From the NCBI RefSeq assembly GCF_016107525.1, contig NZ_JABASR010000004.1, positions 212,035 through 276,034 on the forward strand: a stretch of DNA of 64,000 bases. Direction: 5' to 3'. The translations under genes were made by a program, and so were the position numbers. Each line of letters starts with the position of its first letter. Positions within the stretch are counted from its first letter, which is position 1. This DNA is from Psychrobacter aquimaris (GTDB lineage Bacteria; Pseudomonadota; Gammaproteobacteria; Pseudomonadales; Moraxellaceae). The notes under the pieces are model-generated. The model was not told the origin of the DNA, did not search any database, and saw nothing but the letters and a program-made list of their open reading frames with translations. Below, one piece after another: positions 1 through 8,646 of this stretch.

Positions 1-1241
1 ACTTTTTCTAGGCCGCTATAATTATCACCAAAAACGTATAGTGCTAGTGGGCGTGGTCGCTTATTGACAAACTGAATCGCGTCATCTAATGTCTCGTAAT
101 GCATTAATGGCAAAATCGGTGCAAAAATCTCGTCCTGCATCACGTCACTGTCAGGGGCAGGTTCACTCACGATAACGGGTGGCATTAGACGCGTTTCGAT
201 ATTAGCATCAGCATTAGTAAGCTTATGTATCTCATCGCCCGATAGCGCATCTAGATAGCCTTTAACACGCTTAAACTGCTCACCATTGATGATGCGTGAG
301 TAGTCTGGATTATTCTCAATATTTGGATAGTGCTTTTCCATCCACTCTTTCGCCAAACGGATAAACTCTTGATGATATTGGCGCTGAATCAGTACATAAT
401 CAGGTGCAATACAGGTCTGACCAGCGTTCAGCGTTTTGCCCATCATCACTCGATTGACCACAGACTCTAAGTTTGCATCATCTAATACAATTACTGGTGA
501 CTTACCACCTAGCTCAAGCGTCACTGGCGTCAGATTAGGTGCGGCAGCAGCCATCACCTTTTTACCCACAGCAGTAGAGCCTGTATACAGCAGATGATCA
601 AAAGGCAACTTACTAAAAGCGACGGCGATGTCTACTTCACCCAGTACCACACAAATCATGTCTGGTGAAAAATAACGGGCAATCGCACTGGCGAATGCTT
701 GGGCGAACTGCGGTGCCGCTTCACTCATCTTGATCATAATTCTGTTGCCAGCAGTGAGTGCATCAATCATTGGCCCTACTGCTAAAAATAGTGGATAATT
801 CCAAGGCACCATAATACCAACCACGCCCAATGGTTGAGGCTGAATTTCATTATGCGCTGGCATATACAACGCTGAAATAGAAGCGCGCTGGACTTTCATC
901 CATTTTTTACCATGCTTTTTGGCATGGCTGATACCCGTAAAGCTAGGAAACAACTCGGCAAACTGGGTCTCTGATTCGCTACGATAACCAAAGTCGGCAC
1001 TGATCGCTTTGGCGAAACTGGCTTGGTTATCGCTCAGCATAACCTCTAGACTGTCTAGTTGGGTTTCACGGGTGGCCCAGTCATTGATTGGCTGCGTGCG
1101 ACTGAGTGTTTGTAAGCGTGAAAATTGCGCTTGCATTTCATCAACCGTATTGGCAATGCTAGGCTTTTTAGGCGCTTTTTGCTGCAACATATCCGTGTCG
1201 ATTGAGGTTTGCTCATTCATGTTTTGATTATTATCTGTCAT
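1..1241 (-). CDS. Coniferyl-aldehyde-dehydrogenase-like NAD(P)+ aldehyde dehydrogenase (3' end cut off by window)
   Basis: The reverse strand is open from an ATG at 1241 to the window edge, giving about 413 residues with no stop, so the C-terminus lies outside. It is an aldehyde dehydrogenase superfamily member, which oxidises aldehydes to acids with NAD(P)+. Visible motifs are VPWNYPL in the cofactor domain, the conserved ELGGKSP containing the general-base Glu, and the catalytic Cys in GQTCIAPDY. The PDY after the Cys and the long N-terminal lead are typical of the coniferyl aldehyde dehydrogenase (CalB-like) branch, which often acts on fatty or aromatic aldehydes. An aldehyde-removing role would fit the acyl-CoA reductase at 6.1-7.0 kb, but that link is inference. 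A GGAAG-type ribosome site precedes the start. Family assignment is sure; substrate is not. Confidence 0.9.
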   Translation of the reverse strand, partial: MTDNNQNMNEQTSIDTDMLQQKAPKKPSIANTVDEMQAQFSRLQTLSRTQPINDWATRETQLDSLEVMLSDNQASFAKAISADFGYRSESETQFAELFPSFTGISHAKKHGKKWMKVQRASISALYMPAHNEIQPQPLGVVGIMVPWNYPLFLAVGPMIDALTAGNRIMIKMSEAAPQFAQAFASAIARYFSPDMICVVLGEVDIAVAFSKLPFDHLLYTGSTAVGKKVMAAAAPNLTPVTLELGGKSPVIVLDDANLESVVNRVMMGKTLNAGQTCIAPDYVLIQRQYHQEFIRLAKEWMEKHYPNIENNPDYSRIINGEQFKRVKGYLDALSGDEIHKLTNADANIETRLMPPVIVSEPAPDSDVMQDEIFAPILPLMHYETLDDAIQFVNKRPRPLALYVFGDNYSGLEK

Positions 1242-1671
1242 TTATCTTCCTTGTCACATGCGTTGGAGTCAATATTCTATATTGGGTTAGAGACTCTGTA
1301 TTTCTAGTCACTGGATGACATCAATGCTAACCCCTGAATATAAGTAATGCGATTCCATTCATTACACTTTAATGTAGCGCATCAACCAATCAATGAACAG
1401 CACCTTAAGTTGATTACTGCGTCTGTATGGCATAAGTGTCTGCCAACATTCATAGCGATGCTAGGAATTTTATTTTAAGTGCTAAAGACTTGTCCTTATT
1501 ATGGCTACTTCTCTAGGGCATTTACCAGTGTTTTAATTGTTGGATTTTACAGTGTGACAAGAGATAATCTTGGGTACCAATCTCAAAAACTGCTACACTC
1601 ACTATCGATATCAATACTTAACATCAGCGATAAACATCTTTGAACCAGATAACCATAAGACTGTGACTCTC
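1242..1671. other. Intergenic region between divergent aldehyde dehydrogenase and lipB
   Basis: About 430 bases separate the divergent starts. I see no convincing ORF, RNA gene or repeat. It must hold both promoters; I could not pick a strong sigma-70 pair by eye. An in-frame TTG at 1570 could extend lipB upstream, but it lacks a ribosome site and the extra residues do not look like LipB. Confidence 0.5.
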
Positions 1672-2511
1672 ATGCAAAATAACACGCAACAGCTTAATGA
1701 CACACTGATCAGCAAATCTCTAGCAGCAGCCGATTACGTTCCTACTCTCGATGCGATGCTAGCACGTACTCTCGCACGTATTGACTTAAAAAAACAGCAA
1801 GGACTGCGCACACCTGATGAATTATGGATCGTCGATCACAATGATGTCTATACTTTAGGGCAAGCAGGTAAAGAAGAGCACATCTTACAACGCACCAATA
1901 CACCTATTATAAAAACTGATCGCGGTGGTCAAGTGACATGGCATGGTCACGGGCAGCTGGTCATTTATTGGTTGTTCGATTTGAATAGCTTGGGCTGGAG
2001 TGTGCGCAACTTGGTCTCGCATGCCGAGCAAGCAATCGAAGATGTCATTAATGACTGTTTGCAAAACTCTTCTCCATCAGACCCTACAACCATTAGCGCC
2101 CATGCGCGCCGTGATGCACCCGGCGTTTATCTATATGCTGATACTTCTGCAGCAGATGACAGTGACGATGCCGATGCACCAGTCAACAGCACCTCCCTCG
2201 ATGATAAAATCATGCTAGGGAAAATGGCATCACTAGGCTTCAAAATTAAACATGGATTTAGCTATCATGGTATCGCGATTAATTTAAATTGTGATTTGTC
2301 CGCATTTAATGCCATTAATCCTTGCGGTTATGCGGGTATGCAAATGTTACGCCTGTCTGATTTCGTGGATATGCAAAAAGAGTCAGAGGCTCACACCACT
2401 CAGCCAATAAGCGATTTATTAAGCTATGAGGTGGTTACTCAAAAGCTTATTGATAATATTGCTAAGCGTCATGCCGGACTCATTGAGCTACGAGCACTCG
2501 CGCCCAAATGA
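1672..2511 (+). CDS. lipB: Octanoyltransferase LipB
   Basis: Transfers the octanoyl group from acyl carrier protein to lipoyl domains, the first step of de novo lipoate synthesis; a substrate protein, AceF with two lipoyl domains, is encoded at 42.6 kb. Seen: the family signature RGGQVTWHGHGQ (residues 84-95), the catalytic Lys in LGKMASLG (K184) and the catalytic Cys in INPCGYAGM (C218). I chose the ATG at 1672 over an in-frame TTG at 1570, because the 34 extra residues are not LipB-like. Odd: about 20 residues near 156-178, rich in Asp, Ala and Ser, are inserted between GVY and the LGKMASLG motif. LipB is usually about 210-220 residues; this one is 279. Both catalytic residues are intact, so it should be active. 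Confidence 0.95.
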   Translation: MQNNTQQLNDTLISKSLAAADYVPTLDAMLARTLARIDLKKQQGLRTPDELWIVDHNDVYTLGQAGKEEHILQRTNTPIIKTDRGGQVTWHGHGQLVIYWLFDLNSLGWSVRNLVSHAEQAIEDVINDCLQNSSPSDPTTISAHARRDAPGVYLYADTSAADDSDDADAPVNSTSLDDKIMLGKMASLGFKIKHGFSYHGIAINLNCDLSAFNAINPCGYAGMQMLRLSDFVDMQKESEAHTTQPISDLLSYEVVTQKLIDNIAKRHAGLIELRALAPK

Positions 2512-2600
2512 GTTCTTTGAGTCCAGTTTTGCATAATCTTTTTTTGCATAATATCGTGCACGCTTAGACTTAAGCATTGTGAGAAAATTTGAGTCAAACT

Positions 2601-2609
2601 TGTTATAAT
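2601..2609 (+). promoter_or_regulatory. Extended -10 promoter for ppa
   Basis: The sequence TGTTATAAT fits the extended -10 form (TGnTATAAT) with a perfect TATAAT at 2604-2609. There is no good -35 hexamer at 17 bases, which extended -10 promoters tolerate. It lies about 110 bases before the ppa start codon. Confidence 0.6.
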
Positions 2610-2719
2610 CGCAGACGGCACGAATTGGGCACAGTGATAATATCGCCATGCCGCGACGTTATCCTTTTATCATCACTTATTATTCAAACACTTAAAACAA
2701 AAGCAAATTGGAGCACTTT

Positions 2720-3250
2720 ATGGCAGATTTTAATAAAATTTTAGATGCAGGCGACGTAGACGGCGGCATTATCAACGTAGTAGTAGAAATCCCAGCTGGT
2801 AGCAGCCATAAAATTGAGTGGAATCGCGAGTTGGCTGTGTTCGAGCTTGATCGTATTGATCCACAGATTTTTGCCAAGCCTTGCAACTATGGCTTTATCC
2901 CGCAAACGCTTGACGAAGATGGTGATGAGCTTGATGTCTTATTGCTGACTGAGCAGCCGCTACCAACGGGTATTTTCCTAAAGGCCAAAGTCATTGGTGT
3001 GATGAAGTTCGTTGATGATGGCGAAGTCGATGACAAGATCGTTGTCGTACCTGCTGATGACCGTGATACAGGTAATGCTTATAACAGCTTAGATGATCTA
3101 CCAAAACAGCTGATCAACCAGTTAGAGTTCCATTTCAGCCACTATAAAGACCTGAAAAAACCAGGTACGACTGTGGTCGAGTCTTGGGGTGATGTCGCAG
3201 AAGCGAAAGAAGTCATCAAAGAATCTATCCAACGCTGGAAAGACCTATAA
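2720..3250 (+). CDS. ppa: Inorganic pyrophosphatase (family I)
   Basis: Soluble cytoplasmic enzyme that hydrolyses pyrophosphate to two phosphates and so pulls biosynthetic reactions forward. Seen: the family I signature DGDELDV, matching D-x-D-[PE]-x-D-x with its metal-binding Asp residues, preceded by NYGFIPQT, and a length of 176 residues as usual for the bacterial hexameric enzyme. The start is set by a ribosome site (GGAG at 2710-2713), seven bases before the ATG at 2720; a TTG four codons earlier overlaps that site and is unlikely. The gene is single, with its own extended -10 promoter and a strong terminator just downstream. Confidence 0.97.
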   Translation: MADFNKILDAGDVDGGIINVVVEIPAGSSHKIEWNRELAVFELDRIDPQIFAKPCNYGFIPQTLDEDGDELDVLLLTEQPLPTGIFLKAKVIGVMKFVDDGEVDDKIVVVPADDRDTGNAYNSLDDLPKQLINQLEFHFSHYKDLKKPGTTVVESWGDVAEAKEVIKESIQRWKDL

Positions 3251-3292
3251 CCTATCAAAAATTGGCAGAAATGTTGATAAAGGATAGATATT

Positions 3293-3331
3293 AAAAGACC
3301 GCAGTCATTGTTATGATTGCGGTCTTTTTTT
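3293..3331 (+). terminator. Intrinsic terminator of ppa
   Basis: An inverted repeat (AAAAGACCGCAGTCAT, four-base loop, then its near-perfect complement) is followed by a run of T. It begins about 43 bases after the ppa stop codon. Confidence 0.9.
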
Positions 3332-3411
3332 GCTTGAATATTACTGCTGTAAAATGGTTATAATAATCAACACTATCGATGCCTATTTTTCATATCGCTA
3401 TAAGGACAGTC

Positions 3412-3879
3412 ATGTTTAACCCCGACCCTAGCTCAAAACCAGTCAATCCAAAGCTGCCAAAAGCGGTCATCATGATGATCGAAAAAAACAATTTAGTGAT
3501 GGCGATCAAGACTTTGGCGGCCGATGAAAACATTAGCATGGATGAAGCCAAAAATAGGATTGATGCCTATGAGACACAACTAAAGGTGAAGCAGCAGCAA
3601 AAACTCAACACTATTGCCAGCAAGCAAGGCATTCCTAACCATGCTATTAGCTTTGATAGAGAGCAAGATGCTGAGGATGAGACTGGACAACTGATAAAAA
3701 ATCGCGTCAAAACGACTAAGCAGAGTCGAGGATTCAAGAGCCTACAAAATGGGGTGGACAGCCAGCTTAATGATTTAGGATATAAAAAACCGCTGATGCC
3801 CTACTGGCTAAAGCGGCTGTTGGTTATTGCAATTCTTATGGCCGGACTATTTTGGATATTGTGGCGGGTGTTTGGCTAA
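3412..3879 (+). CDS. Small C-terminally anchored membrane protein with L7/L12-CTD-like N-terminal segment
   Basis: About 155 residues, unnamed. The start is the ATG at 3412, preceded by an AAGGA ribosome site at 3402-3406; an ATG eleven codons earlier has none. Residues about 12-55 contain VIMMIEKNNLVMAIKTL followed by MDEAKNRIDAYE, a pattern that resembles the C-terminal fold of ribosomal protein L7/L12 (KxAVIKxxR...GLxEAKxxVE). The middle is charged and polar. The last 22 residues are one hydrophobic helix flanked by Lys/Arg (WLKRLLVIAILMAGLFWILW), so the protein is probably tail-anchored in the inner membrane with its globular part in the cytoplasm. The L7/L12 similarity is my reading of the pattern; function is unknown. 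Confidence 0.7.
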   Translation: MFNPDPSSKPVNPKLPKAVIMMIEKNNLVMAIKTLAADENISMDEAKNRIDAYETQLKVKQQQKLNTIASKQGIPNHAISFDREQDAEDETGQLIKNRVKTTKQSRGFKSLQNGVDSQLNDLGYKKPLMPYWLKRLLVIAILMAGLFWILWRVFG

Positions 3880-4086
3880 ATAAAAAAGGATACTGAAGTG
3901 CTATATTTTCTATAGCCTGTTTTAAGTAGTTCCATTATGTTGATCTATTTTGAATGATCTATAAATATATTTAAACATGTCATAAGCTAGGTCCATTAGG
4001 GTATACCTAATGAGGTGGTTTCCAATTAAGGCTTATTAGCTTGTTCTAACAATATTGACATCGGTTTTTCTAGAACATTCCCTAGA

Positions 4087-4941
4087 TTAAAGCTTACGCC
4101 AATCTTCAATCGCTTTGTATCCAGCTTCTAGTCCTACATCATAGCTATAACGGATTTTGGCTTTATTTTTGGATAATCGACTCGCCATGTTTTTTAAGTC
4201 GGGTGGACAAATCTCTAAAATTTTCTGTGATGATGGAGTCTGTAAAAATTGTACCGAGTCGTTATAGCGTTGGGTTCGTGTCAACAAGCTTTGGGCAAAA
4301 CCATGTCGTTGCTTAGTATAATATTTAGCCAATAGCTGATCGCCTTTACTGCTTGCTTTAGAGTAATGTTGAGGGCGAGTACGTATGATCATGAGCTTAT
4401 CAACACACTCTTGCCCAGCTGCCCACTGTACAGGCAAAGCATCTGCCACACCACCATCAAAATAAGGCTCACCAAATATCTCGACCGCTTGGCGGGTCAG
4501 CACTGGGATAGAGCTTGATGCCCTTAATCCATCCAAAATATTGTCTTTAGCCGCTTTGATGTAGGTCGCTTCTCCTGAGATAGCATGTGTTAACACCATG
4601 TAGAACTCAGCATGATTGGCAAATAATTGTGCCTGATTCAGTGGATATTCTTGCTCCACCATATCCCACATCCACTTTAAATCCAGTAAGTCACCGCCTC
4701 TAAGGAAACGGCCATAGTGGATAAATTCAGATCGAAGGGAGTGATCCAAGTAAATATGCAGGGTGCGACCTTGTTGTGCTGCCAAATAGTTAGCAACGTT
4801 AGTTGAACCTGAAGAGACGCCCACACAAAGATCAAAAGGATTAAATTGTTGTTGTAAAAAGGCGTCTAAGACACCGCTGCTAAATGCGCCACGCATGCCG
4901 CCGCCTTCAACCACCAGTGCTTGTCGATGTTGTTTAAGCAT
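4087..4941 (-). CDS. Patatin-like phospholipase (YjjU/RssA type)
   Basis: Serine lipid acyl hydrolase of the patatin family. The Ser-Asp dyad is visible: GVSSG near residues 41-45 (nucleophile Ser43) and the DGG triplet in YFDGGVADALP (near residue 167). The oxyanion loop GGGMRG lies at residues 13-18. Length is 284 residues, single domain, with no signal peptide or membrane helix, so it is probably cytosolic; the natural lipid substrate is unknown. A GAGG ribosome site precedes the ATG. It is followed on the same strand side by truC, whose gene is read toward this one from 5.8 kb with an 81-base gap, so the two may be co-transcribed. Confidence 0.9.
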   Translation of the reverse strand: MLKQHRQALVVEGGGMRGAFSSGVLDAFLQQQFNPFDLCVGVSSGSTNVANYLAAQQGRTLHIYLDHSLRSEFIHYGRFLRGGDLLDLKWMWDMVEQEYPLNQAQLFANHAEFYMVLTHAISGEATYIKAAKDNILDGLRASSSIPVLTRQAVEIFGEPYFDGGVADALPVQWAAGQECVDKLMIIRTRPQHYSKASSKGDQLLAKYYTKQRHGFAQSLLTRTQRYNDSVQFLQTPSSQKILEICPPDLKNMASRLSKNKAKIRYSYDVGLEAGYKAIEDWRKL

Positions 4942-5022
4942 TGAAAACCTCGAATGACGCTCGCAAAGTATACCTACAAGTACACAAAACGAGGGGATAA
5001 AAAATATTTAGAAATAAATAGC

Positions 5023-5793
5023 TCAATCTTTAGCGCTGTCTACCCAAGAAAACTCTTCTAAGATACGCATCCATTGGTCGTCTAATTTCGCTTTTAGTAA
5101 TAATGGCTCACCAGTGACGGGATGGCTGAGCGCTAAAGTCTGAGCATGCAACAGCATGCGCGTACAGTCATAGTGAGTACGAAAAAATCGTGTGTGCCTT
5201 ATATCACCGTGGCTGGTATCACCCACGATATGATGGAATACATGTCGCATGTGCCGACGCAGCTGATGCTTGCGCCCAGTTTCGGGTGTCAAGCGCACAA
5301 GACTATAGCGGCTCGTGTCATGCTTTTTTGATACGGCAAATGGTAGCTCAATTTGTGCCAAACTTTGCCAATGAGTCACCGCCTCTTGAGCGGGTTTGTC
5401 CAAATCGGCAAACTTATCGGCGATGGCATCGGGTTGAAAGCTCAACGCATAATCAATGGTGCCTTGTTCTGACATATAGCCACGCACCACGGCTAAATAT
5501 TGCTTGGTAACTCTGTGTTCAGTAAAAGCCTCGGTCAGGCTGCGCGCCACGGCTGGGCTCTTGGCAAACAACAACACACCTGATGTAGGCTTGTCTAATC
5601 TATGCACCGGAAATACATGACAACCTACCGCATCACGGGTGAGTTGCATGGCAAAGCGCGTCTCGCCTTTATCCAGCCAACTGCGATGCACCAATAGACC
5701 AGCCTCTTTATTAATCGCCACCAAAAATTCATCTTCATAGATTATTTCTATTTGATTAGCGATTTGATTGGCGGTACCGCTTTCGATATCCAT
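5023..5793 (-). CDS. truC: tRNA pseudouridine(65) synthase TruC (RluA family)
   Basis: Isomerises uridine to pseudouridine in tRNA. The RluA-family core motif HRLDKPTSG is at residues 64-72 with catalytic Asp67. The subtype call rests on features I recall from E. coli TruC: LLVHRSWLDKGE near the N-terminus, the IADKFA segment, AVTHWQSLA, TGRKHQLRRHM and GDTSHGD. The length of 256 residues also fits TruC, and there is no S4 domain. I chose the ATG at 5793, which has an AAGGAA ribosome site about six bases upstream; an in-frame ATG five codons earlier (5808) has no such site. Likely a bicistronic unit with the patatin gene downstream. Confidence 0.9.
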   Translation of the reverse strand: MDIESGTANQIANQIEIIYEDEFLVAINKEAGLLVHRSWLDKGETRFAMQLTRDAVGCHVFPVHRLDKPTSGVLLFAKSPAVARSLTEAFTEHRVTKQYLAVVRGYMSEQGTIDYALSFQPDAIADKFADLDKPAQEAVTHWQSLAQIELPFAVSKKHDTSRYSLVRLTPETGRKHQLRRHMRHVFHHIVGDTSHGDIRHTRFFRTHYDCTRMLLHAQTLALSHPVTGEPLLLKAKLDDQWMRILEEFSWVDSAKD

Positions 5794-6038
5794 GTTTTCC
5801 TTACCCATACTTTAGATACTATAATTATATATCTGCTGTCTTTTGTATATGTCTTTTTTATCGTACCTGTAGTGGCATAATAAATTTAGACTATGTTTTA
5901 GAAAAAATACGCCGTACACCAATGAATAGTAATTTGAATCCACTATATGTTAGTAAGTTTGACGATCGCAAATACATACCCAAAAGAACACCACCATCCT
6001 ACCCATTTATATGATTATTTATAATTTTTGAAACATTA

Positions 6039-6065
6039 AAAAAGGATACCGCAGCATCCTTTTTG
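6039..6065 (-). terminator. Intrinsic terminator downstream of acr1
   Basis: On the minus strand the hairpin AAAAGGATGC...GCGGTATCCTTTT ends in a T run. It lies about 30 bases beyond the acr1 stop codon. The stem is A/T-bordered on both sides and may work in both directions. Confidence 0.8.
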
Positions 6066-6096
6066 TATTTTAACTCAAGGCTAATAAAGCCATATT

Positions 6097-6984
6097 CTAA
6101 TGATGTTCACCCGGTAGAATTCTTGCAAAGGCACGTTGAGCAAGGTTTGGCTTTTTATCAGCAGTCAGTCCAGCGCGGGTGCTTGGGAAAATACGATAAC
6201 CCATCGATTGAATGCCAACGTTGATCGCTGGTGCTAATGAATAAGTGGCTGATGCAAATTTACCCATGTTGCTGGCAATACTGTTTGGTTTATGAACAAT
6301 CGCTTTTGCAACCATCATAGCCGCTTCATCAGGCATAAGCGCAGGCATATAGCGGTATAACTTAGTAGGCTCAATCATAGGCGTGCGTACCAATGGCATA
6401 AAGATATTGGTAATCGTGACGTTATCGCCTTTTACTTCGGCAGCTAAGCAGCGACTAAAAGCATCCAATGCTGATTTCGATGCGACATAAGCGGCAAAAC
6501 GTGGACTGTTTGCCAGTACGCCAATAGACGAGATATTAACAATTTGACCAGTCTGACGCTCAATCATCGTCGGCAAAAACCCAAGAACTATTTTAACGGC
6601 GCCAAAGTAATTGATATCCATGGTACGCTCAAAATCATGGAAACGATCAATAGACTCGTGAACCGAGCGCCGAATTGAGCGACCAGCATTATTTACTAAA
6701 ACATCAACATGACCAAAATCTGCTAAAATTTGTTCACCAACTGTTTCAATCTCATTCATATTGGTCAAATCACAAGGATAATAACTGGCCTTGCCACCAA
6801 GCTCCTCGATACTTTCTTTAACAGCTTTTAATTTGTCTTCGGTACGTGCCAATAAGATAACATGCGCACCGCACTCACTGAGTAAATACGCTGTACGCTC
6901 ACCAATACCGCTTGATGCCCCTGTGATAATGATATGCTTATCTTTGACCGCTTTGTTTATTGCTTTTTTTGAGGGATTGGCCAT
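6097..6984 (-). CDS. acr1: Acr1-type NADPH-dependent long-chain fatty acyl-CoA reductase (SDR)
   Basis: Short-chain dehydrogenase/reductase with a classic Rossmann motif TGASSGIG (21-28), NNAG (98-101), Ser near 153 and YVASK (Tyr166, Lys170). The region NAGRSIRRSVHES...RFHDFERT, the block ISSIGVLAN, MPLVRTPMI and the ending FARILPGEHH match, from memory, the Acinetobacter fatty acyl-CoA reductase Acr1. That enzyme reduces long-chain acyl-CoA to the fatty aldehyde, feeding wax ester synthesis. Length 295 residues is the same. An AAGGA site stands seven bases before the ATG. It is a single gene with its own terminator. No wax ester synthase is in this window. The named activity is inferred from close similarity to a characterised homologue. 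Confidence 0.88.
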   Translation of the reverse strand: MANPSKKAINKAVKDKHIIITGASSGIGERTAYLLSECGAHVILLARTEDKLKAVKESIEELGGKASYYPCDLTNMNEIETVGEQILADFGHVDVLVNNAGRSIRRSVHESIDRFHDFERTMDINYFGAVKIVLGFLPTMIERQTGQIVNISSIGVLANSPRFAAYVASKSALDAFSRCLAAEVKGDNVTITNIFMPLVRTPMIEPTKLYRYMPALMPDEAAMMVAKAIVHKPNSIASNMGKFASATYSLAPAINVGIQSMGYRIFPSTRAGLTADKKPNLAQRAFARILPGEHH

Positions 6985-7173
6985 AAAAAATCCTTTTTGT
7001 TGGTTCTATGCCTATGAATGTTTGGTTATAGCATAGCAAAAAAGCATGGCTTGAAGTGAAGAAAACAGCCGACTCAGCCAGATACTTTGGCGATTATAAG
7101 GATTAATAAAGGTATAATCGTAGCATTGCTCAAACTTACGCTTTTCACCAAGCATGGATAAGGAGTATCTATT

Positions 7174-7563
7174 TTGATTGCAACTTTAGCTCATTACATT
7201 GATTTAATTGCCAAGATAGTCGAAGTCATTGGCGTACTTATTATATTTTTTGGACTTCTTTTTGCTTTTTATCGAGGGGTTCGCTTAACCGGTGGTTTTA
7301 ACCACAAGACCTATATCGAAATCAGACAAACTGTAGGTAAATCTATTTTATTAGGATTAGAAGTCCTCATCGCCGCTGATATTATGGCGACTGTCGTCAC
7401 AGAGCCGACGTTACGCAGCGTCCTAGTACTAGGTTTTATCGTACTCATTCGGACTTTTTTGAGCTTGTCACTACAAGTAGAATTAGAAGGTAAATTTCCT
7501 TGGCAAAACAAAAATACAGCACTCAAACAAGAACCAAAGACCGCTCAAGTGGACGAGCTTTAA
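7174..7563 (+). CDS. DUF1622 family inner-membrane protein
   Basis: 129 residues with three hydrophobic segments: near 12-32 (VEVIGVLIIFFGLLFAFYRG), 58-75 and 84-100. The pattern, including an IRQTVGKSILLGLEVLIAADI segment, matches the DUF1622 family of small bacterial membrane proteins of unknown function. The start is a TTG at 7174, chosen because a full AAGGAG ribosome site at 7160-7165 lies eight bases upstream and no ATG is available nearby. It is a single gene divergent from acr1. Function is not known. Confidence 0.85.
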   Translation: MIATLAHYIDLIAKIVEVIGVLIIFFGLLFAFYRGVRLTGGFNHKTYIEIRQTVGKSILLGLEVLIAADIMATVVTEPTLRSVLVLGFIVLIRTFLSLSLQVELEGKFPWQNKNTALKQEPKTAQVDEL

Positions 7564-7614
7564 AGACTTTTTAATTATTTAACAGGCGCTTAGCATGAAC
7601 CGTCTGCTCACTCA

Positions 7615-8646
7615 CTATTCGTGCGCCTGCAAAAAATCTTCGACCACGCGAAACTGTCCAGCGGTGCTTTCCTCACCATACATCGCTTGGCGAAAAGCGT
7701 TCGAATTTGGAATGCCTGTCGTATACCAAGCAATGTGCTTGCGAGCGATACGGCAACCTGAATACTCGCCATAAAAGTCATATAACTCTTGCAAATGCGC
7801 CAGTACGATCTCTTTTATCTCACTGACACTAGGTGCATCCAGACGCTCGCTAGTACGCAAAAAATGCTCGATATCGCGAAATATCCATGGCTGACCTTGA
7901 GCAGCCCGACCAATCATCACAGCATCACAGCCTGTTAACTCATAAACACGCTGTGCTTTTTGCGCACTATCGATATCGCCATTAGCAATGACTGGAATGT
8001 TGATGCTTTCTTTGACTTCGCGTATCAGCTCGTAACGCGCCTCGCCAGTATACATGTCCTCGCGCGTACGCCCATGAATGGCAATGGCGGCAATGCCTGC
8101 TTGCTCTGCCCGCTTGGCCACTCGTAAGATGTTTTCACGACCATTCTCAAACCCCAATCGTGTCTTTAGCGTGACAGGTGCATCGACCGCGTTGACAGCC
8201 GCATCGAGCAAACGCGCGACCAAATCCTCATCTTGTAGCAGCGCAGAACCTGCCAGCTTACGACAAACCTTTTTGGCAGGACAGCCCATATTGATATCGA
8301 TAATCTGCGCGCCATTATCAATCTGATAACGAGCCGCTTCAGCCAATTTATCAGGCTCAGCCCCCGCAATTTGCGCTGAAATGGGCGCGATCTCATTGTC
8401 GAAATTGGCACGATATAGGGATTTTTTGCGCGCATAAAGGGCCGTATCAGCGATAATCATTTCACTGACCGCATGACCTGCGCCAAATGATTTACACAGT
8501 CGACGAAAAGGATTGTCCGTCACGCCAGCCATAGGAGCAACCATGAGACGGTTTTCAATCGTTAGACCACCTATGTTCAATGGCTGCAACAATGGATGGT
8601 CAGACAAAGTCGAGGACGAAGGTAAAATGGGAGAATCAATAGACAT
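7615..8646 (-). CDS. dusB: tRNA-dihydrouridine synthase B
   Basis: FMN-dependent enzyme that reduces uridine to dihydrouridine in the tRNA D-loop using NADPH. Visible: MAPMAGVTDNPFRRL at the FMN face of the barrel, DINMGCPAKKV with the catalytic Cys in CRKLAGSALL, HGRTR, IPVIANGDI and VMIGRAAQGQPWIF, all as in DusB. Length is 343 residues against 321 in E. coli; the difference is about 21 extra N-terminal residues. The annotated ATG at 8646 has no Shine-Dalgarno sequence and instead directly follows a hairpin and a T7 run (see separate feature). A shorter product from an internal start is possible. Unlike E. coli, no fis gene follows. Confidence 0.93.
   Translation of the reverse strand: MSIDSPILPSSSTLSDHPLLQPLNIGGLTIENRLMVAPMAGVTDNPFRRLCKSFGAGHAVSEMIIADTALYARKKSLYRANFDNEIAPISAQIAGAEPDKLAEAARYQIDNGAQIIDINMGCPAKKVCRKLAGSALLQDEDLVARLLDAAVNAVDAPVTLKTRLGFENGRENILRVAKRAEQAGIAAIAIHGRTREDMYTGEARYELIREVKESINIPVIANGDIDSAQKAQRVYELTGCDAVMIGRAAQGQPWIFRDIEHFLRTSERLDAPSVSEIKEIVLAHLQELYDFYGEYSGCRIARKHIAWYTTGIPNSNAFRQAMYGEESTAGQFRVVEDFLQAHE

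Noticed and set aside
1513..1521. CTAGGGCAT resembling one end of the 37.8 kb repeat
   Set aside because: Only nine bases match and there is no partner arm; too short to call a copy.
1570..1671. Longer lipB from an upstream TTG
   Set aside because: No ribosome site, and the extra 34 residues do not resemble LipB.
3989..4005. Near-palindrome ATTAGGGTATACCTAAT after the L7/L12-like gene
   Set aside because: Short, AT-rich, one base off symmetry and not placed at a promoter or followed by a T run.
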